This document shows positions 34,175 to 42,891 of a stretch of 64,000 nt of DNA, piece after piece (positions within the stretch are counted from its first letter, which is position 1; the number at the start of each line of letters is the position of its first letter). The stretch comes from Mayfieldus sp963740555 (lineage in GTDB: Bacteria > Actinomycetota > Thermoleophilia > Solirubrobacterales > 70-9). The position numbers were made by a program, and so were the translations under genes. The notes beneath the pieces were generated by a model that was not told where the DNA came from, did no database searches, and saw only the letters and a program-made list of their open reading frames with translations. The stretch is from positions 365,187 to 429,186 of the forward strand of contig CAVUES010000005.1 of assembly GCA_963740555.1 (NCBI GenBank), written 5' to 3'.

Positions 34175-35127
34175 GTGTGGGCGCCAACCAGGTTGTTGGC
34201 GTTGAGTGCAGCGAGGCGGGCCATCGGTGGCATCCTCCCAATTGAGCGAGGGGGGCGCTTGCGGTTGTAGCGATCAAGCCAGGCCGGCAAGGCCCTCATG
34301 CGCTCCCGGCTTGAGCCGTAGACGGCGTCGTAGGCCAAACGGTCGACCGTCGTCTTGATGAAGCGCTCAGCCTTGCCGTTGGTGCGTGGCGTGTATGGCC
34401 TCGTGCGCAGGTGGCCGAGCTCGCGGCAGGCGATTGCGTGGGCCCGGGAGCGGTAGGGGTTGCCGTTGTCGGTCATCAACCGCTCGACCGCGATGCCCAG
34501 CGACGCGAGGTAGGCGACGGCGCGGCGCAGAAAAGCGATCGCGCTGGCGGGATGCTCGTCGGCGAGGACCTCCGCGTAGGCGATGCGGGTGGCATCGTCG
34601 ACGCAGACGTGGACGTAGTCCCAGCCCTGCTCGAAGGCCTGGCGGTGATAGCCCTGCGGTGCTCGCGAGCCGGTAACGCGGTGCCCCGGACGAGCGATTC
34701 GGCCCAGCTTCTTGACGTCGATGTGGATCCGCTCGCCCGCCCGGGAGCGCTCGTAGCGGCGCTCGGGCTCTGCCGGCTCGAGGCGGGAAAGACGGCCCAG
34801 GCCGGCGCGCTTGCAGATCAACGACACGGTCGACGGCGCCATCTGAAGCTGCTCGGCGATCTGCTCGGCCGTGAGGCGGATTCGCCGCAGCGCGAGCACC
34901 GCCTCGACACGGTCGCGGGGGGTACGGTTGGCGACTCGCCGAGGGGCTGAGGAGCGATCCTCAAGCGATTCACCCCGGGGCTTGCGGCGCACCCACTTGC
35001 GGGCGGTCGGAACGCTCACGCCGGCGGCCTCGGCCCCCGCCGCGAGCGTCCAGCCCTCTTCGAGCACGCGGCGGCCCAAAAGCTCACGGGACTCTGGACA
35101 CGTCCTTGCGTTGCGATGCAATGTCAT
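34003..35127 (-). CDS. IS481-family transposase with a read-through C-terminus
   Basis: A DDE transposase. The helix-turn-helix starts with MTLHRNARTCPESRELLGRR and AAGVSVPTARKWVRRK; the catalytic triad is D137 (HIDVKK), D220 (MTDNG) and E254 (NGKAERF). The normal protein should end with NNLVGAHT at residue 318, the last IS codon. Here the frame continues 56 residues into the antisense of the AhpD-like gene because the flank reads CTAC where CTAG would give a stop. ATG 35127 has AGGAGG upstream. Otherwise it looks intact. Confidence 0.9.
   Translation of the reverse strand: MTLHRNARTCPESRELLGRRVLEEGWTLAAGAEAAGVSVPTARKWVRRKPRGESLEDRSSAPRRVANRTPRDRVEAVLALRRIRLTAEQIAEQLQMAPSTVSLICKRAGLGRLSRLEPAEPERRYERSRAGERIHIDVKKLGRIARPGHRVTGSRAPQGYHRQAFEQGWDYVHVCVDDATRIAYAEVLADEHPASAIAFLRRAVAYLASLGIAVERLMTDNGNPYRSRAHAIACRELGHLRTRPYTPRTNGKAERFIKTTVDRLAYDAVYGSSRERMRALPAWLDRYNRKRPPRSIGRMPPMARLAALNANNLVGAHTYAAEGSTRGVAWSLGSAAALAIRLWNSFSARWATASRISSSDQPASRASSWRCTGG
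34170..34175. repeat. Left copy of the IS481 target repeat, CGTAGG
   Basis: CGTAGG adjoins the right end of the element; its partner at 35214-35219 is CCTAGG, matching the NCTAGN target known for IS481. The TAG here is the AhpD-like stop codon. The single mismatch (C to G at 34171) leaves the last AhpD codon as alanine. Confidence 0.65.
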
Positions 35128-35213
35128 CCGGTTCCTCCTTTGGAGCGCTGGGTGGTCTCTCATCCCCCAGCCTCCAAGGAGGGCCGGCCGGAAGAACGTG
35201 GTTGGGTCCCAGA
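34176..35213 (-). mobile_element. IS481-type insertion sequence, about 1,038 bp
   Basis: The terminal inverted repeats are TGTGGGCGCCAACCAGGTTG (34176-34195) and, on the minus strand from 35213, TCTGGGACCCAACCACGTTC; 15 of 20 positions match. They bracket one transposase gene, and six-base near-direct repeats of the NCTAGN type (CGTAGG and CCTAGG) flank the element. It lies between the glnA/AhpD region and the polysaccharide locus, so it marks that boundary. Confidence 0.85.
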
Positions 35214-35219
35214 CCTAGG
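35214..35219. repeat. Right copy of the IS481 target repeat, CCTAGG
   Basis: CCTAGG is an exact NCTAGN site directly outside the element; see the partner copy at 34170-34175. The 51 bases from 35220 to 35270 hold nothing I recognise. Confidence 0.65.
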
Positions 35220-35270
35220 CCGTAGCGCGTCCCTGCGGTCGGCTTCCTCGGTGGTGGGCCGGGTTGCCGT

Positions 35271-36440
35271 CTAAGCGGCGCCGTTCAGGACTTCGTCGTA
35301 GAGAGCCGTCACCCGTTCGACGTGGCGATCGAGAGTGAAGTCGCGAGACGCGCGCTCACGTGCTCTTTGCCCCATCGCCGCCCGGAGCTTCGGCTGCCCC
35401 AGCAGCTCACCCACTGCCCTCGCCCACCGAGCCGGCTCGCGGGGCGGGAGCAGGATCCCATCGCACCCGTCGCTAATGATCTCGGCCGGCCCACCGACGT
35501 CGGTCGCAATCACAGGCAGCCTCATCGCCATCGCTTCCAGAACCGTTCGACCGAATCCTTCGTACCAGGATGGGACCAACGCGAGATCGGCAGCGCGCAG
35601 TATCTCCGGCACATCTTCACGTTCCCCGAGGAACAGGACCTCCTGCTCCAAGCCCATCTCGCGGGCCATTCGCTCCAAGCGCTCTCCGTAACCAATGCTG
35701 TCGAAGCGGGCGCCCGGCGACGCATATTTGACCGAGCCCAGGATCAGGAGCCGCAGGCTCGGATGCCTCGGCTTGAGCTCCGAAAGTACGCGTATCGCGT
35801 CGTCCTGTCCCTTCAATGGGGCCAGGTAACCGACGACGACGATTGCGACTGCATCGTCCGAAAGGCCGAGATCCCGGCGCAGCCCTGCGCGATCGAGCCG
35901 GTCGGGATCAAACCGGTGACAGTCCACCGGGTTGGGGACAACGGTCACCGGGCATCTGTTTCCATTGAACTGGTTGGCCACGAAACGGGAATTGGCAGCC
36001 ACGGCAGCGGCATGCGATTCGATCAAGCGCAGGGTCATATCTGCGGCTCGACCTTCTGGCAGTCGCTCACGCATGTGCACGACTACGGGCGGGCCTCCTA
36101 TGCGTCGAGCGAGACAGGCCGCCAGGCCAGCGCGGGTCATGTTGGCGTGCACGAGGTCCGAATTCCTGCTGCGGGCGAGCTTGCGAACCCGTAGCGCCGT
36201 GCGGGCCATCCACGCCGCCCCCCTCGTGGTGTGAAGCGGACGGAATCGGAAGCTCACGTCCGTCCCCGCCACCGGGAGGGAAGGCAGACCGCGTGCTTGG
36301 AGAGCTGCGCGTAGATCTCCGTCAGGACACGCGATCGAGCCACAAACGTCCGACGGCAGTCCTTCCACGAGATCGATCAACGATCGCTCGCCACCGGCGA
36401 GCTCACCCGTGTGGCTGAGAAAGAGAACCCGGCGCCGCAT
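35271..36440 (-). CDS. GT4 family glycosyltransferase
   Basis: A 389-residue GT-B fold enzyme. The N-terminal domain starts RRRVLFLSHTGELAGGERSL with the acceptor-side glycine loop. The C-terminal donor domain has VGYLAPLKGQDDAIRVLSEL and LVPSWYEGFGRTVLEAMAM (E-x-G-F-G-x-x-x-x-E), the retaining GT4 signature, followed by VIATDVGGPAEII. It probably adds a sugar to a lipid-linked polysaccharide precursor. Its ATG 36440 overlaps the stop of the preceding glycosyltransferase gene (TGATG), so the two are coupled. Confidence 0.92.
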   Translation of the reverse strand: MRRRVLFLSHTGELAGGERSLIDLVEGLPSDVCGSIACPDGDLRAALQARGLPSLPVAGTDVSFRFRPLHTTRGAAWMARTALRVRKLARSRNSDLVHANMTRAGLAACLARRIGGPPVVVHMRERLPEGRAADMTLRLIESHAAAVAANSRFVANQFNGNRCPVTVVPNPVDCHRFDPDRLDRAGLRRDLGLSDDAVAIVVVGYLAPLKGQDDAIRVLSELKPRHPSLRLLILGSVKYASPGARFDSIGYGERLERMAREMGLEQEVLFLGEREDVPEILRAADLALVPSWYEGFGRTVLEAMAMRLPVIATDVGGPAEIISDGCDGILLPPREPARWARAVGELLGQPKLRAAMGQRARERASRDFTLDRHVERVTALYDEVLNGAA

Positions 36441-37576
36441 CAATCCCTGGCTTCAGCAAGTTCGAACATCAGACGTTCAACGCCCTCGGCATGCCGTGCC
36501 CAGGTAAAGCGCTTTGCCCGATCAGAACCCGCGCTGCCGAGGGCGGAAGCCCGATCAGGATCTAGCAACAGGTCAGTCAAGGCTTTGGCGAGCCCGACAT
36601 GGTCGGTTCCATCGACCAGGATCCCGGTCTCACCATCGTCCACCGCGTCCACGGCTCCAGCGGCGGCTCCACCCACCACCGGCAGCCCGTGGGCAGCCGC
36701 CTCCAGATAGACGATCCCGAATCCTTCGCCCCCAACCCCTTCCGGCGGTAGACGGCCGGGCAAGGCAAAAACGTGCGCGCGGTCAAACCAGCTGTCGCGC
36801 TCCTCGTCGGAGACCGCGCCCAGAAATCGAACCGAATGCTGAAGCGAGCTTCTCCTCGCCTGGGATTCGAGATCAGATCGAAGCGGCCCCTCTCCGATCA
36901 CGACCCATTGAACGTCGGGCACTCGCGCCCGCACCAGCGGCAATGCCCGGATCATCAGGTCGTGGCCCTTGTATTCGTCGTACATGCGAGCGACGGTGAG
37001 GACCGTCGGGCGCCGGTCCCTTGTACAGGTTCGAGGAGGGTCCGGCAGATCGACGCCGGGGTGCAACACCCGAATTCGGTCGGGGGGGCAACCGGCGGCG
37101 AGAGCAAGGTTTTTCGCGTAACCGCTTACCGCGACTACCGCATCGGCATGGCGTACGGCGAAGCGGACGAGGCGCGGTCGGTGCCGGCACTCGTCGCTGT
37201 GCAGGTATTGGATGACAGGGACACGTCGCACGGTCCGCAGAGGGGCACATGCCGGCGCAGTCACGGCATGGCCGCTGACGATGACGTGGGGGCGAAAGTG
37301 GCATCCATGGCTCAGGACCGAGCGGTTGAGCCAGCTAACCGACAGACGATGGAGGCGCCCGCCACCTCGAGCGGCGCGCACCACTTCAAGCGACCCCTTT
37401 GAATCGAAACTCTTGGCCGCATCACCGCCGAGCGCGACGACCATTGGTTGTACGTCGTGAAGGTTCAAAACGAGGCTGTACATCAGAAGCTCGATGCCGC
37501 CTTTGGCGGGTGGGAAGTCGGGCGTGGCAACCAGAGCCCGAAGCGCGCCGTTGGAATGTGCCGATCGAGTCGCCAC
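36440..37576 (-). CDS. GT4 family glycosyltransferase
   Basis: A 378-residue GT-B glycosyltransferase. It opens with LRALVATPDFPPAKGGIELLMY, has HSDECRHRPRL in the acceptor half, then LTVARMYDEYKGHDLMIRAL and LPPEGVGGEGFGIVYLEAAA (the E-x-F-G-x-x-x-x-E donor motif) in the C-terminal half. It uses a GTG start at 37576 immediately after the stop of the deacetylase gene, and its own stop overlaps the next glycosyltransferase start. It is the third gene of a four- or five-gene minus-strand operon. Confidence 0.92.
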   Translation of the reverse strand: MATRSAHSNGALRALVATPDFPPAKGGIELLMYSLVLNLHDVQPMVVALGGDAAKSFDSKGSLEVVRAARGGGRLHRLSVSWLNRSVLSHGCHFRPHVIVSGHAVTAPACAPLRTVRRVPVIQYLHSDECRHRPRLVRFAVRHADAVVAVSGYAKNLALAAGCPPDRIRVLHPGVDLPDPPRTCTRDRRPTVLTVARMYDEYKGHDLMIRALPLVRARVPDVQWVVIGEGPLRSDLESQARRSSLQHSVRFLGAVSDEERDSWFDRAHVFALPGRLPPEGVGGEGFGIVYLEAAAHGLPVVGGAAAGAVDAVDDGETGILVDGTDHVGLAKALTDLLLDPDRASALGSAGSDRAKRFTWARHAEGVERLMFELAEARD

Positions 37577-38359
37577 TCAAGCTTCTCCTTGAACGGCCAA
37601 GTGGTTGAGATGACGCGCTGCACGGGCAAGGGGCGTCAAAACTGTGGATCGTCGGACCAGCCCTGATGTCTTGATCTTGAAGAGTCGCGGCCCGTCGAAG
37701 CGAAGGATCGGCACTCGCGGGCAGCGAAGGCTCGATGTCTGACCGTTGGCGGCGGAAAGGGTCGCCGCGGCGGAATATCCGGCCGCCGCGGCGGCAGAGA
37801 CGACGCGCTCATCGTGGTCACCAAATGGAAATGCAAGGGCGGTGCATGGCACTCCCAGACTCTGCTCACACGTGGTCCGGGAGCCCACCAGCTCTTCGTC
37901 GAGCTGGTCATTCGGTAATTCGGTCAGCCGAGGATGGGACCTCGTATGGGAGCCAATCTCCCACCCGCGGTCCCGCAGTCGCCGGGCGTCTTGCCAGCTC
38001 ATGGTCTCCAGCTCATCCCTGTGGTCGGTCTCCAGCCAACGGTTGATGCGTGGCCAAGCGATCGGTCCCGCGCCGACGAAATCTGTGGGCAGGAAGACCG
38101 TTGCCCGAATGTCGAAGCGGTTCAGAATCGGGCCAGCGAGCGTCACCACCGAGCGATACCCGTCATCGAAGGTGATCGCGACAGCCCTCTGATCCGGTCC
38201 GAGAGAGACCAATTCGCTGAACGTCACTGCCCGATAGCCCTGATCGGTGAGGGTTTGCAGCTGATCGGTCAAGCGATCCGGAGCCACGGCCACGTCTGCG
38301 GGCCAGCGAGGGCTTACCGCGTGGTAGCAGAGGATCAGTCGCCGGTCAGCCAGAGCCAT
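37577..38359 (-). CDS. Polysaccharide deacetylase (NodB-like)
   Basis: A 260-residue CE4-type deacetylase that removes N- or O-acetyl groups from sugars. ILCYHAVSPRW opens the barrel; motif 1 is AITFDDGYRSV with the metal-binding and catalytic Asp pair; motif 2 is SHTRSHPRL with the two metal His. There is no signal peptide, so it may act on cytoplasmic lipid-linked glycans or be an inactive-export form. ATG 38359 overlaps the end of the preceding GT2 gene by 14 bases. Confidence 0.92.
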   Translation of the reverse strand: MALADRRLILCYHAVSPRWPADVAVAPDRLTDQLQTLTDQGYRAVTFSELVSLGPDQRAVAITFDDGYRSVVTLAGPILNRFDIRATVFLPTDFVGAGPIAWPRINRWLETDHRDELETMSWQDARRLRDRGWEIGSHTRSHPRLTELPNDQLDEELVGSRTTCEQSLGVPCTALAFPFGDHDERVVSAAAAAGYSAAATLSAANGQTSSLRCPRVPILRFDGPRLFKIKTSGLVRRSTVLTPLARAARHLNHLAVQGEA

Positions 38360-39296
38360 TGGACCCAACGGCGAGCGTCCGTGCCCGCCGCACCTCCGCA
38401 CGCAATTTCTCAAGGTCACGCAGGAACGCGACATGGCCCCTGACCCAGGCTTCGACGAGACCCCACGCGCCGCGTGGGCTCCTCGCCCATTTCTTGGCAC
38501 AAGCCGCGAATCCGAGGAACTCAAACTCAATCAGCCGCCGCAAGCTGCGGCTGACCAGGCAGGCGTCAAAGAGGTTCGCGTAGATCCGATCGGCTTCCCG
38601 ATCGACTGCGTAGCGGCTGCGCGTTTTGTCGTGGCTTGCGGTCGCCCGAGAAGCGAAGACCAGAGATGCCCCCGCCGCACGCCACAACAGGCTGGAGAAC
38701 CGGTCGTCGTAGGGCAGCAGGCGCTCGTTCCAAGGGAACGCGAGTCCAAGTGCCCGCGGATAGAGGATGAGCGCGCTGACCACGAACTCCACCTCCTCGC
38801 CCTCCTCGGCGTCCCGGGCATAACCGATCCGGCGCATCACCAACGGTCGGCTGCGCCAATTACCCCAGTCCACCGTTCCGGCGACGACAGTGCTTCCATT
38901 TCCGTTGCCGTACTCCCGCAGGAGCTCGGCAATCGCACCGGGCTCTACGTATACGTCGTCGTCAACGGAGACCACCAACTCGGCGTTGCAGACCCGTGTC
39001 CCCACATTGCGTGCTGCGGTTGCACCAACGCGATCGTGGGAGACGAATCGCACGAAATGGTGGCGATCACACAACTCGGCGACCCGGGCCGCCATGGATG
39101 GCTCGCTCGAATCGCAGACGTAGACCGGAAACTCGATCTCCGCGCGTGCAGTGGCCAGAGCGTCGAGGCAGCGTTCGAGTCGTTCCGGGCGGTCGCGCGT
39201 CGGAACGATGACCGCGAGGCGATCGCGAATGCCTGGACCCTCGGCGACAGGCGAGGCGATCGAATCCGCAAACGGGAAAGGCGCCTGGTCAAACAT
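38346..39296 (-). CDS. GT2 family glycosyltransferase
   Basis: A 316-residue inverting GT-A enzyme. DRLAVIVPTRDRPERLERCL is the donor-binding start, LVVSVDDDVYVEPGAIAELL has the metal-binding D-D-D, and a C-terminal amphipathic region (LVEAWVRGHVAFLRDLEKL) may associate with the membrane. It overlaps the downstream deacetylase gene and the remains of an upstream GT2 gene (39289-40195), so the original operon was GT2-GT2-deacetylase-GT4-GT4. Confidence 0.9.
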   Translation of the reverse strand: MFDQAPFPFADSIASPVAEGPGIRDRLAVIVPTRDRPERLERCLDALATARAEIEFPVYVCDSSEPSMAARVAELCDRHHFVRFVSHDRVGATAARNVGTRVCNAELVVSVDDDVYVEPGAIAELLREYGNGNGSTVVAGTVDWGNWRSRPLVMRRIGYARDAEEGEEVEFVVSALILYPRALGLAFPWNERLLPYDDRFSSLLWRAAGASLVFASRATASHDKTRSRYAVDREADRIYANLFDACLVSRSLRRLIEFEFLGFAACAKKWARSPRGAWGLVEAWVRGHVAFLRDLEKLRAEVRRARTLAVGSNGSG

Positions 39297-40195
39297 GCAG
39301 CCGGCGCTGGCGGCCGAGCTCCTCGATCCTGCCTTGACAAGAGGTGAGCCACAGCAAAGCGTCGAATCCGCCGCGCCGCTCGCTGAGGCGGCGGGCTAAG
39401 ATCGGGAGGGCCCGGCCGGCCCGCATGATCTCGCGGCCCACGAGCAATAGATGGGGCATGCGAGACGGTGAGCCGCTGCGGATGTCGCTGATTCCCTGAG
39501 CCATGGCGCGCTCGCGAAACCACGATTTCGTAAGCCGTTTCGCCGGCACCCGATGCAGGACCTCCGCTCGGGGCCAGTAGACGATCTGCCCCCCAGCCGT
39601 CAGAAGTCGCCGAAGAAGCTCGGTCTCGCCGTTGGAGATCAGGGTCGTCCCGACGCGATCGAGTCCATCGCGGAAAGGCTCGATCCGATTGAGAGCGCTG
39701 CGCCGCAGCGCAAAATTCGCGCCGAAGGGCAGGGGTGGCGCGTGGACCAACCGCGGCAGTGGTCCCAAGTCGTATTGGGAGAGGTAGGCCAATCTCTTTG
39801 CAGTAAGCCAACGGGGGCGATCTCCTTCCAACCGCAGCTCTATCCGACCGCCCATCGCCTCACAATCGGTGCGCTCGAAGGCTGCCGCACGCCGCGCGCC
39901 CATCCTGGGCTGACGAGTGTGTCGTCGTCAAGAAACGCGATCACCTCGCCTCTTGCCTCGGCTACGCCGCGATTGCGCGCCGCATTCAAGCCCTGCTTTG
40001 CCTGCCGTAGGAAGCGCACCCGCGGCTGGCCCCCCTGAGAACGAGCCACGCTGTCCTCAAGGGGCGGCTCCGAACCGTCGTCGACGACCAGCATTTCCAT
40101 CCCCCCCGGAGGATCGACTTGACCGGCGATCGTCCCCAGACAGTCCGCAAGGACCTCCGGACGCCCCGCGTTGGGATTACGACGGACAGATCCAT
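39289..40195 (-). pseudogene. GT2 glycosyltransferase broken by two frameshifts
   Basis: A GT2 gene whose product would be about 300 residues. ATG 40195 gives MDLSVVIPTRG, but the frame is lost in a GGGG run at 40164-40167. A second frame then carries RPEVLADCLGTIAGQ, EMLVVDDGSEP and VIAFLDDDTLVSPGWAR (D-D-D motif). Another one-base loss near 39895-39902 moves the rest (AAFERTDCEAMGGRIEL onwards) to a third frame. Both lesions are one-base deletions. It is either a pseudogene or an assembly artefact; its length and motifs are otherwise complete. Confidence 0.8.
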
Positions 40196-40368
40196 GGCAC
40201 TTCCCGCTTTGCGAATCTACTAGTGGCATGGCGCGGATGCGCCAATTCCGGGTTGGCGCCTACGGCCGGTGAACCGGCGCGCCCTGTGCCCAGGAGATGT
40301 CAGCATGAGCGGGCGCTTTTTAGGGGAGCTAGGCGAAGGGGCATTCGGAATGAGAACAGTCCAGGGTC

Positions 40369-41877
40369 ATGGCGAAGTCCGGCCCGGGTTCGGCCGAATC
40401 ACGAGGACGATTCGATGGTTACCCGGCCTCCTCTGCCTGGCTGATTGCCCTCGGTTGCACCGTTGCTGCACTTGCTGGATATCTGGGGGCGGCGGGGGAA
40501 TTGGCCGCTCGCAATCTTCTCGTTGCGGGCCCCGTCTTCGTCGTCAGCGCGGTCGTCGTCCCCGAGCGACAGCCCTTTGCCTGATCGTGGTGCTGCCGTT
40601 TCTGATCTATCCCGCGAGCGTAGGGAGCTTTTCAATTTTTCTCGCGGTCCCACGTTCGGACTTACTGGCCTAGTACTGATACTTCGCGAGACGGCGCAGC
40701 TCCGTCCGCTAAGGCGAGCTCTTCCAATCGTCCCTTTTGCGCTGCTCGTGCTGCTTGCCGTCGCCACCGCAGCCGCATCCAGCGATCCCTCCTATGCACT
40801 CAGCCGGGTCTTCTACCTGCTGCTCTTCGGCTGGTTCGCGTTCGGTCTCGCAACGGCGCTGCGCGCGGGACGACTTTCCACCCAAGCGGTTGCAAAATCG
40901 ATGGTCTACAGCGGTGCGCTTGCCGCGATTGCCCTGATCATTCAGTTCGCCGCCCAGTTCGGAGCCGGCCAGGACAGCGTGATCAGTTGGCTGCGGGGCG
41001 TCCAATCAACGTTCGCCGGCCAGAGGGCGGCAGGAATTTCGACCATCAACTGGGTGATCGACAACCCCCATGTCCTTCGCGGGATATTCCCCTTCATGGA
41101 CACCGCCAGCGCAGGCCAGTACATGATGCTCTGTTGATCGCCGGCGTCTGGCTGCGACGCGAGCGCCGAGCAACTCGGGCGTAGGGATACCTTGGATCGC
41201 TGGTGTTGATTCTGATCGGCGCGGGACTCCTCGTGACTTTTTCCCGTCAGGCGTGGATCGGTGCAATCGTCGGATATCGCTCTCGGCTCAGGCGGCGGCC
41301 GGTCTGGTCCTCGCGCTCGTCGTGGAAGCAATCCTCCTACTGCAATCGTGCCGATTCCGGGGCGCATGAGGACTTTCGGCAGACTATCTCCGACCGCCTC
41401 CGAATACTTCTTCCACCTCGACCGCTAGGGCGAATCAACCTTTGGACGCAGGCCATCCATCTCGTTCCCCACCACGCGGCGTTGGGCGTAGGACCCGGAC
41501 TATTCGAAACCCTCAATCCCGAACCAGGCAAGGGCGTTTATTACGCGCATAACGTCTTTCTCGATGCGGCCGTAGAGCTGGGTATCGCTGGAGCACTGGC
41601 GCTTTTGGCGGTCTTCGTTCTGGCACTGAAATCAGCGTGGTCCCGCAGGGCGACGTTTGCATTTTCGCTGCTAGTTGGTTATGCGGTCGCAAACCTGTTT
41701 GACGATACCCTCTACACGCCACGGAATGGGCTGCTTCTGGCGGTCGGGTTTGCCCTGATCGCCGCTGGCAATCAGGGGCGCGACCGACGAACCAAGAAAT
41801 ATCCAGAGCCCTCAATGGCTGAAGCCAAGCCCGTGAACTCCGGCTCCACCTCCTTACCGCTGGCGCTCCAGCGTTGA
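40369..41877 (+). pseudogene. O-antigen ligase/polymerase-like gene, heavily degraded
   Basis: Membrane-protein fragments that together look like an O-antigen ligase (Wzy/WaaL family): SAWLIALGCTVAALAGYLGA, then LRRALPIVPFALLVLLAVAT, GRINLWTQAIHLVPHHAALG and YAHNVFLDAAVELGIAGALA (the conserved H-N-x-F/L...E-x-G loop). The fragments use all three frames. Frame changes occur near 40575, 40640, 41130 and 41270 and again before 41390, and there is a TAG nonsense codon at 41182-41184. That is too many lesions for a simple read error. An intact ligase gene lies at 56640-58679. Confidence 0.82.
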
Positions 41878-42804
41878 TCGCGGCGCGAAGCCCACTCGGT
41901 GAGCACGAGCGGTATTGAGGGCATCGCGGCGAGCAGGTCGCCAACGGTCGGGCGCCGCAATCGCCAGTGGAGTCAGCAGGGTCGCGCGCGCGTAACCTCC
42001 GATGACGTTGATCAAGGCCGTGATGCGCGCGACCGCCGCGCCACGACGACGGAACAACCAGGCGTAGGTGCTGCGGTGCCAGCGCATTGCGCGCTCGTCG
42101 CCCCAGGCCTGCGCTGTCGCCGCCGACTCGTCGTGGTGCACGACTGCGTCGGGCACGTAACGCGTCCGCCATCCAGCTTTGTGTAGTCGCCAGCCTAGGT
42201 CGAGGTCCTCTGCGTACATCCACTGCGCGGGGTCGAAGCCTCCGACCTCCTCCCATGCGGAGCGCCTGACCAAAAGGAAGGCGCCAACCGCCCACGGCAC
42301 GTAGCGCTCGCGGTCAGGATCCCACGCACCGGGCAGACACCATCGGCGGCCTAGACCCCTCGAGAAACGCGGTAGGCCGAGGTTGAAGAGCAGCGTGAAC
42401 GGCAGGGTCGGAAATGGATAAATGGAGTGCTGCGTCTGACCGTTGGGCAGCACGAGCCTGGGGGCGATCACGGCTGAAGACGGGTCGTCGACGCCAACCT
42501 GCACCAACCGCTCGAGCGCGCCCTCGCTCAAACGGATGTCCGCATTCGCGGGTGCCACCCACTCCCCGGAGCTGCGCTGCGCAACGTCGTTGACAGCCGG
42601 TCCGAATCCGGAGTTCTCCTCCGATGCCAGCAAGGAGACCCAGGGAAATTCCGCAGCGACCATCGCGGCCGATCCGTCCGTGGAACCGTTGTCAACTACC
42701 CAGACGTCGGCGAGGCCGCCGGAAGCCGCCAGCTCGAGCGATCCCAAGCAGCCCCGCAAGAGCTCGCGGGTGTTCCAGGAGACGACCGCCACACTCACCG
42801 ACAC
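41854..42804 (-). CDS. GT2 family glycosyltransferase (rhamnosyltransferase-like)
   Basis: A 316-residue GT-A enzyme. VSVAVVSWNTRELLRGCLGS and VWVVDNGSTDGSAAMVAAEF are the donor-binding region; GEWVAPANADIRLSEGALER contains an A-N-A-D variant of the usual D-x-D; WAVGAFLLVRRSAWEEVGGF and AEDLDLGWRLHKAG are the ED-x-D catalytic block typical of this GT2 subgroup. GTG 42804 is the likely start. It diverges from the flippase gene by about 87 bases. The stop overlaps the end of the degraded O-antigen ligase. Confidence 0.9.
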   Translation of the reverse strand: MSVSVAVVSWNTRELLRGCLGSLELAASGGLADVWVVDNGSTDGSAAMVAAEFPWVSLLASEENSGFGPAVNDVAQRSSGEWVAPANADIRLSEGALERLVQVGVDDPSSAVIAPRLVLPNGQTQHSIYPFPTLPFTLLFNLGLPRFSRGLGRRWCLPGAWDPDRERYVPWAVGAFLLVRRSAWEEVGGFDPAQWMYAEDLDLGWRLHKAGWRTRYVPDAVVHHDESAATAQAWGDERAMRWHRSTYAWLFRRRGAAVARITALINVIGGYARATLLTPLAIAAPDRWRPARRDALNTARAHRVGFAPRSTLERQR

Positions 42805-42891
42805 AGTGCTGAGGATATGGCGGCCGCATCGGCGCCGCGCGAGAACGCCCTTGCTACGTTGCAGCGGGAGGCGCTCCGGCGCCGTAGGCAG

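Noticed and set aside
34003..34175. Possible functional AhpD-derived tail on the transposase
   Set aside because: The 56 extra residues are the antisense of the AhpD-like gene and have no recognisable fold; they are explained by loss of the target-supplied stop codon.
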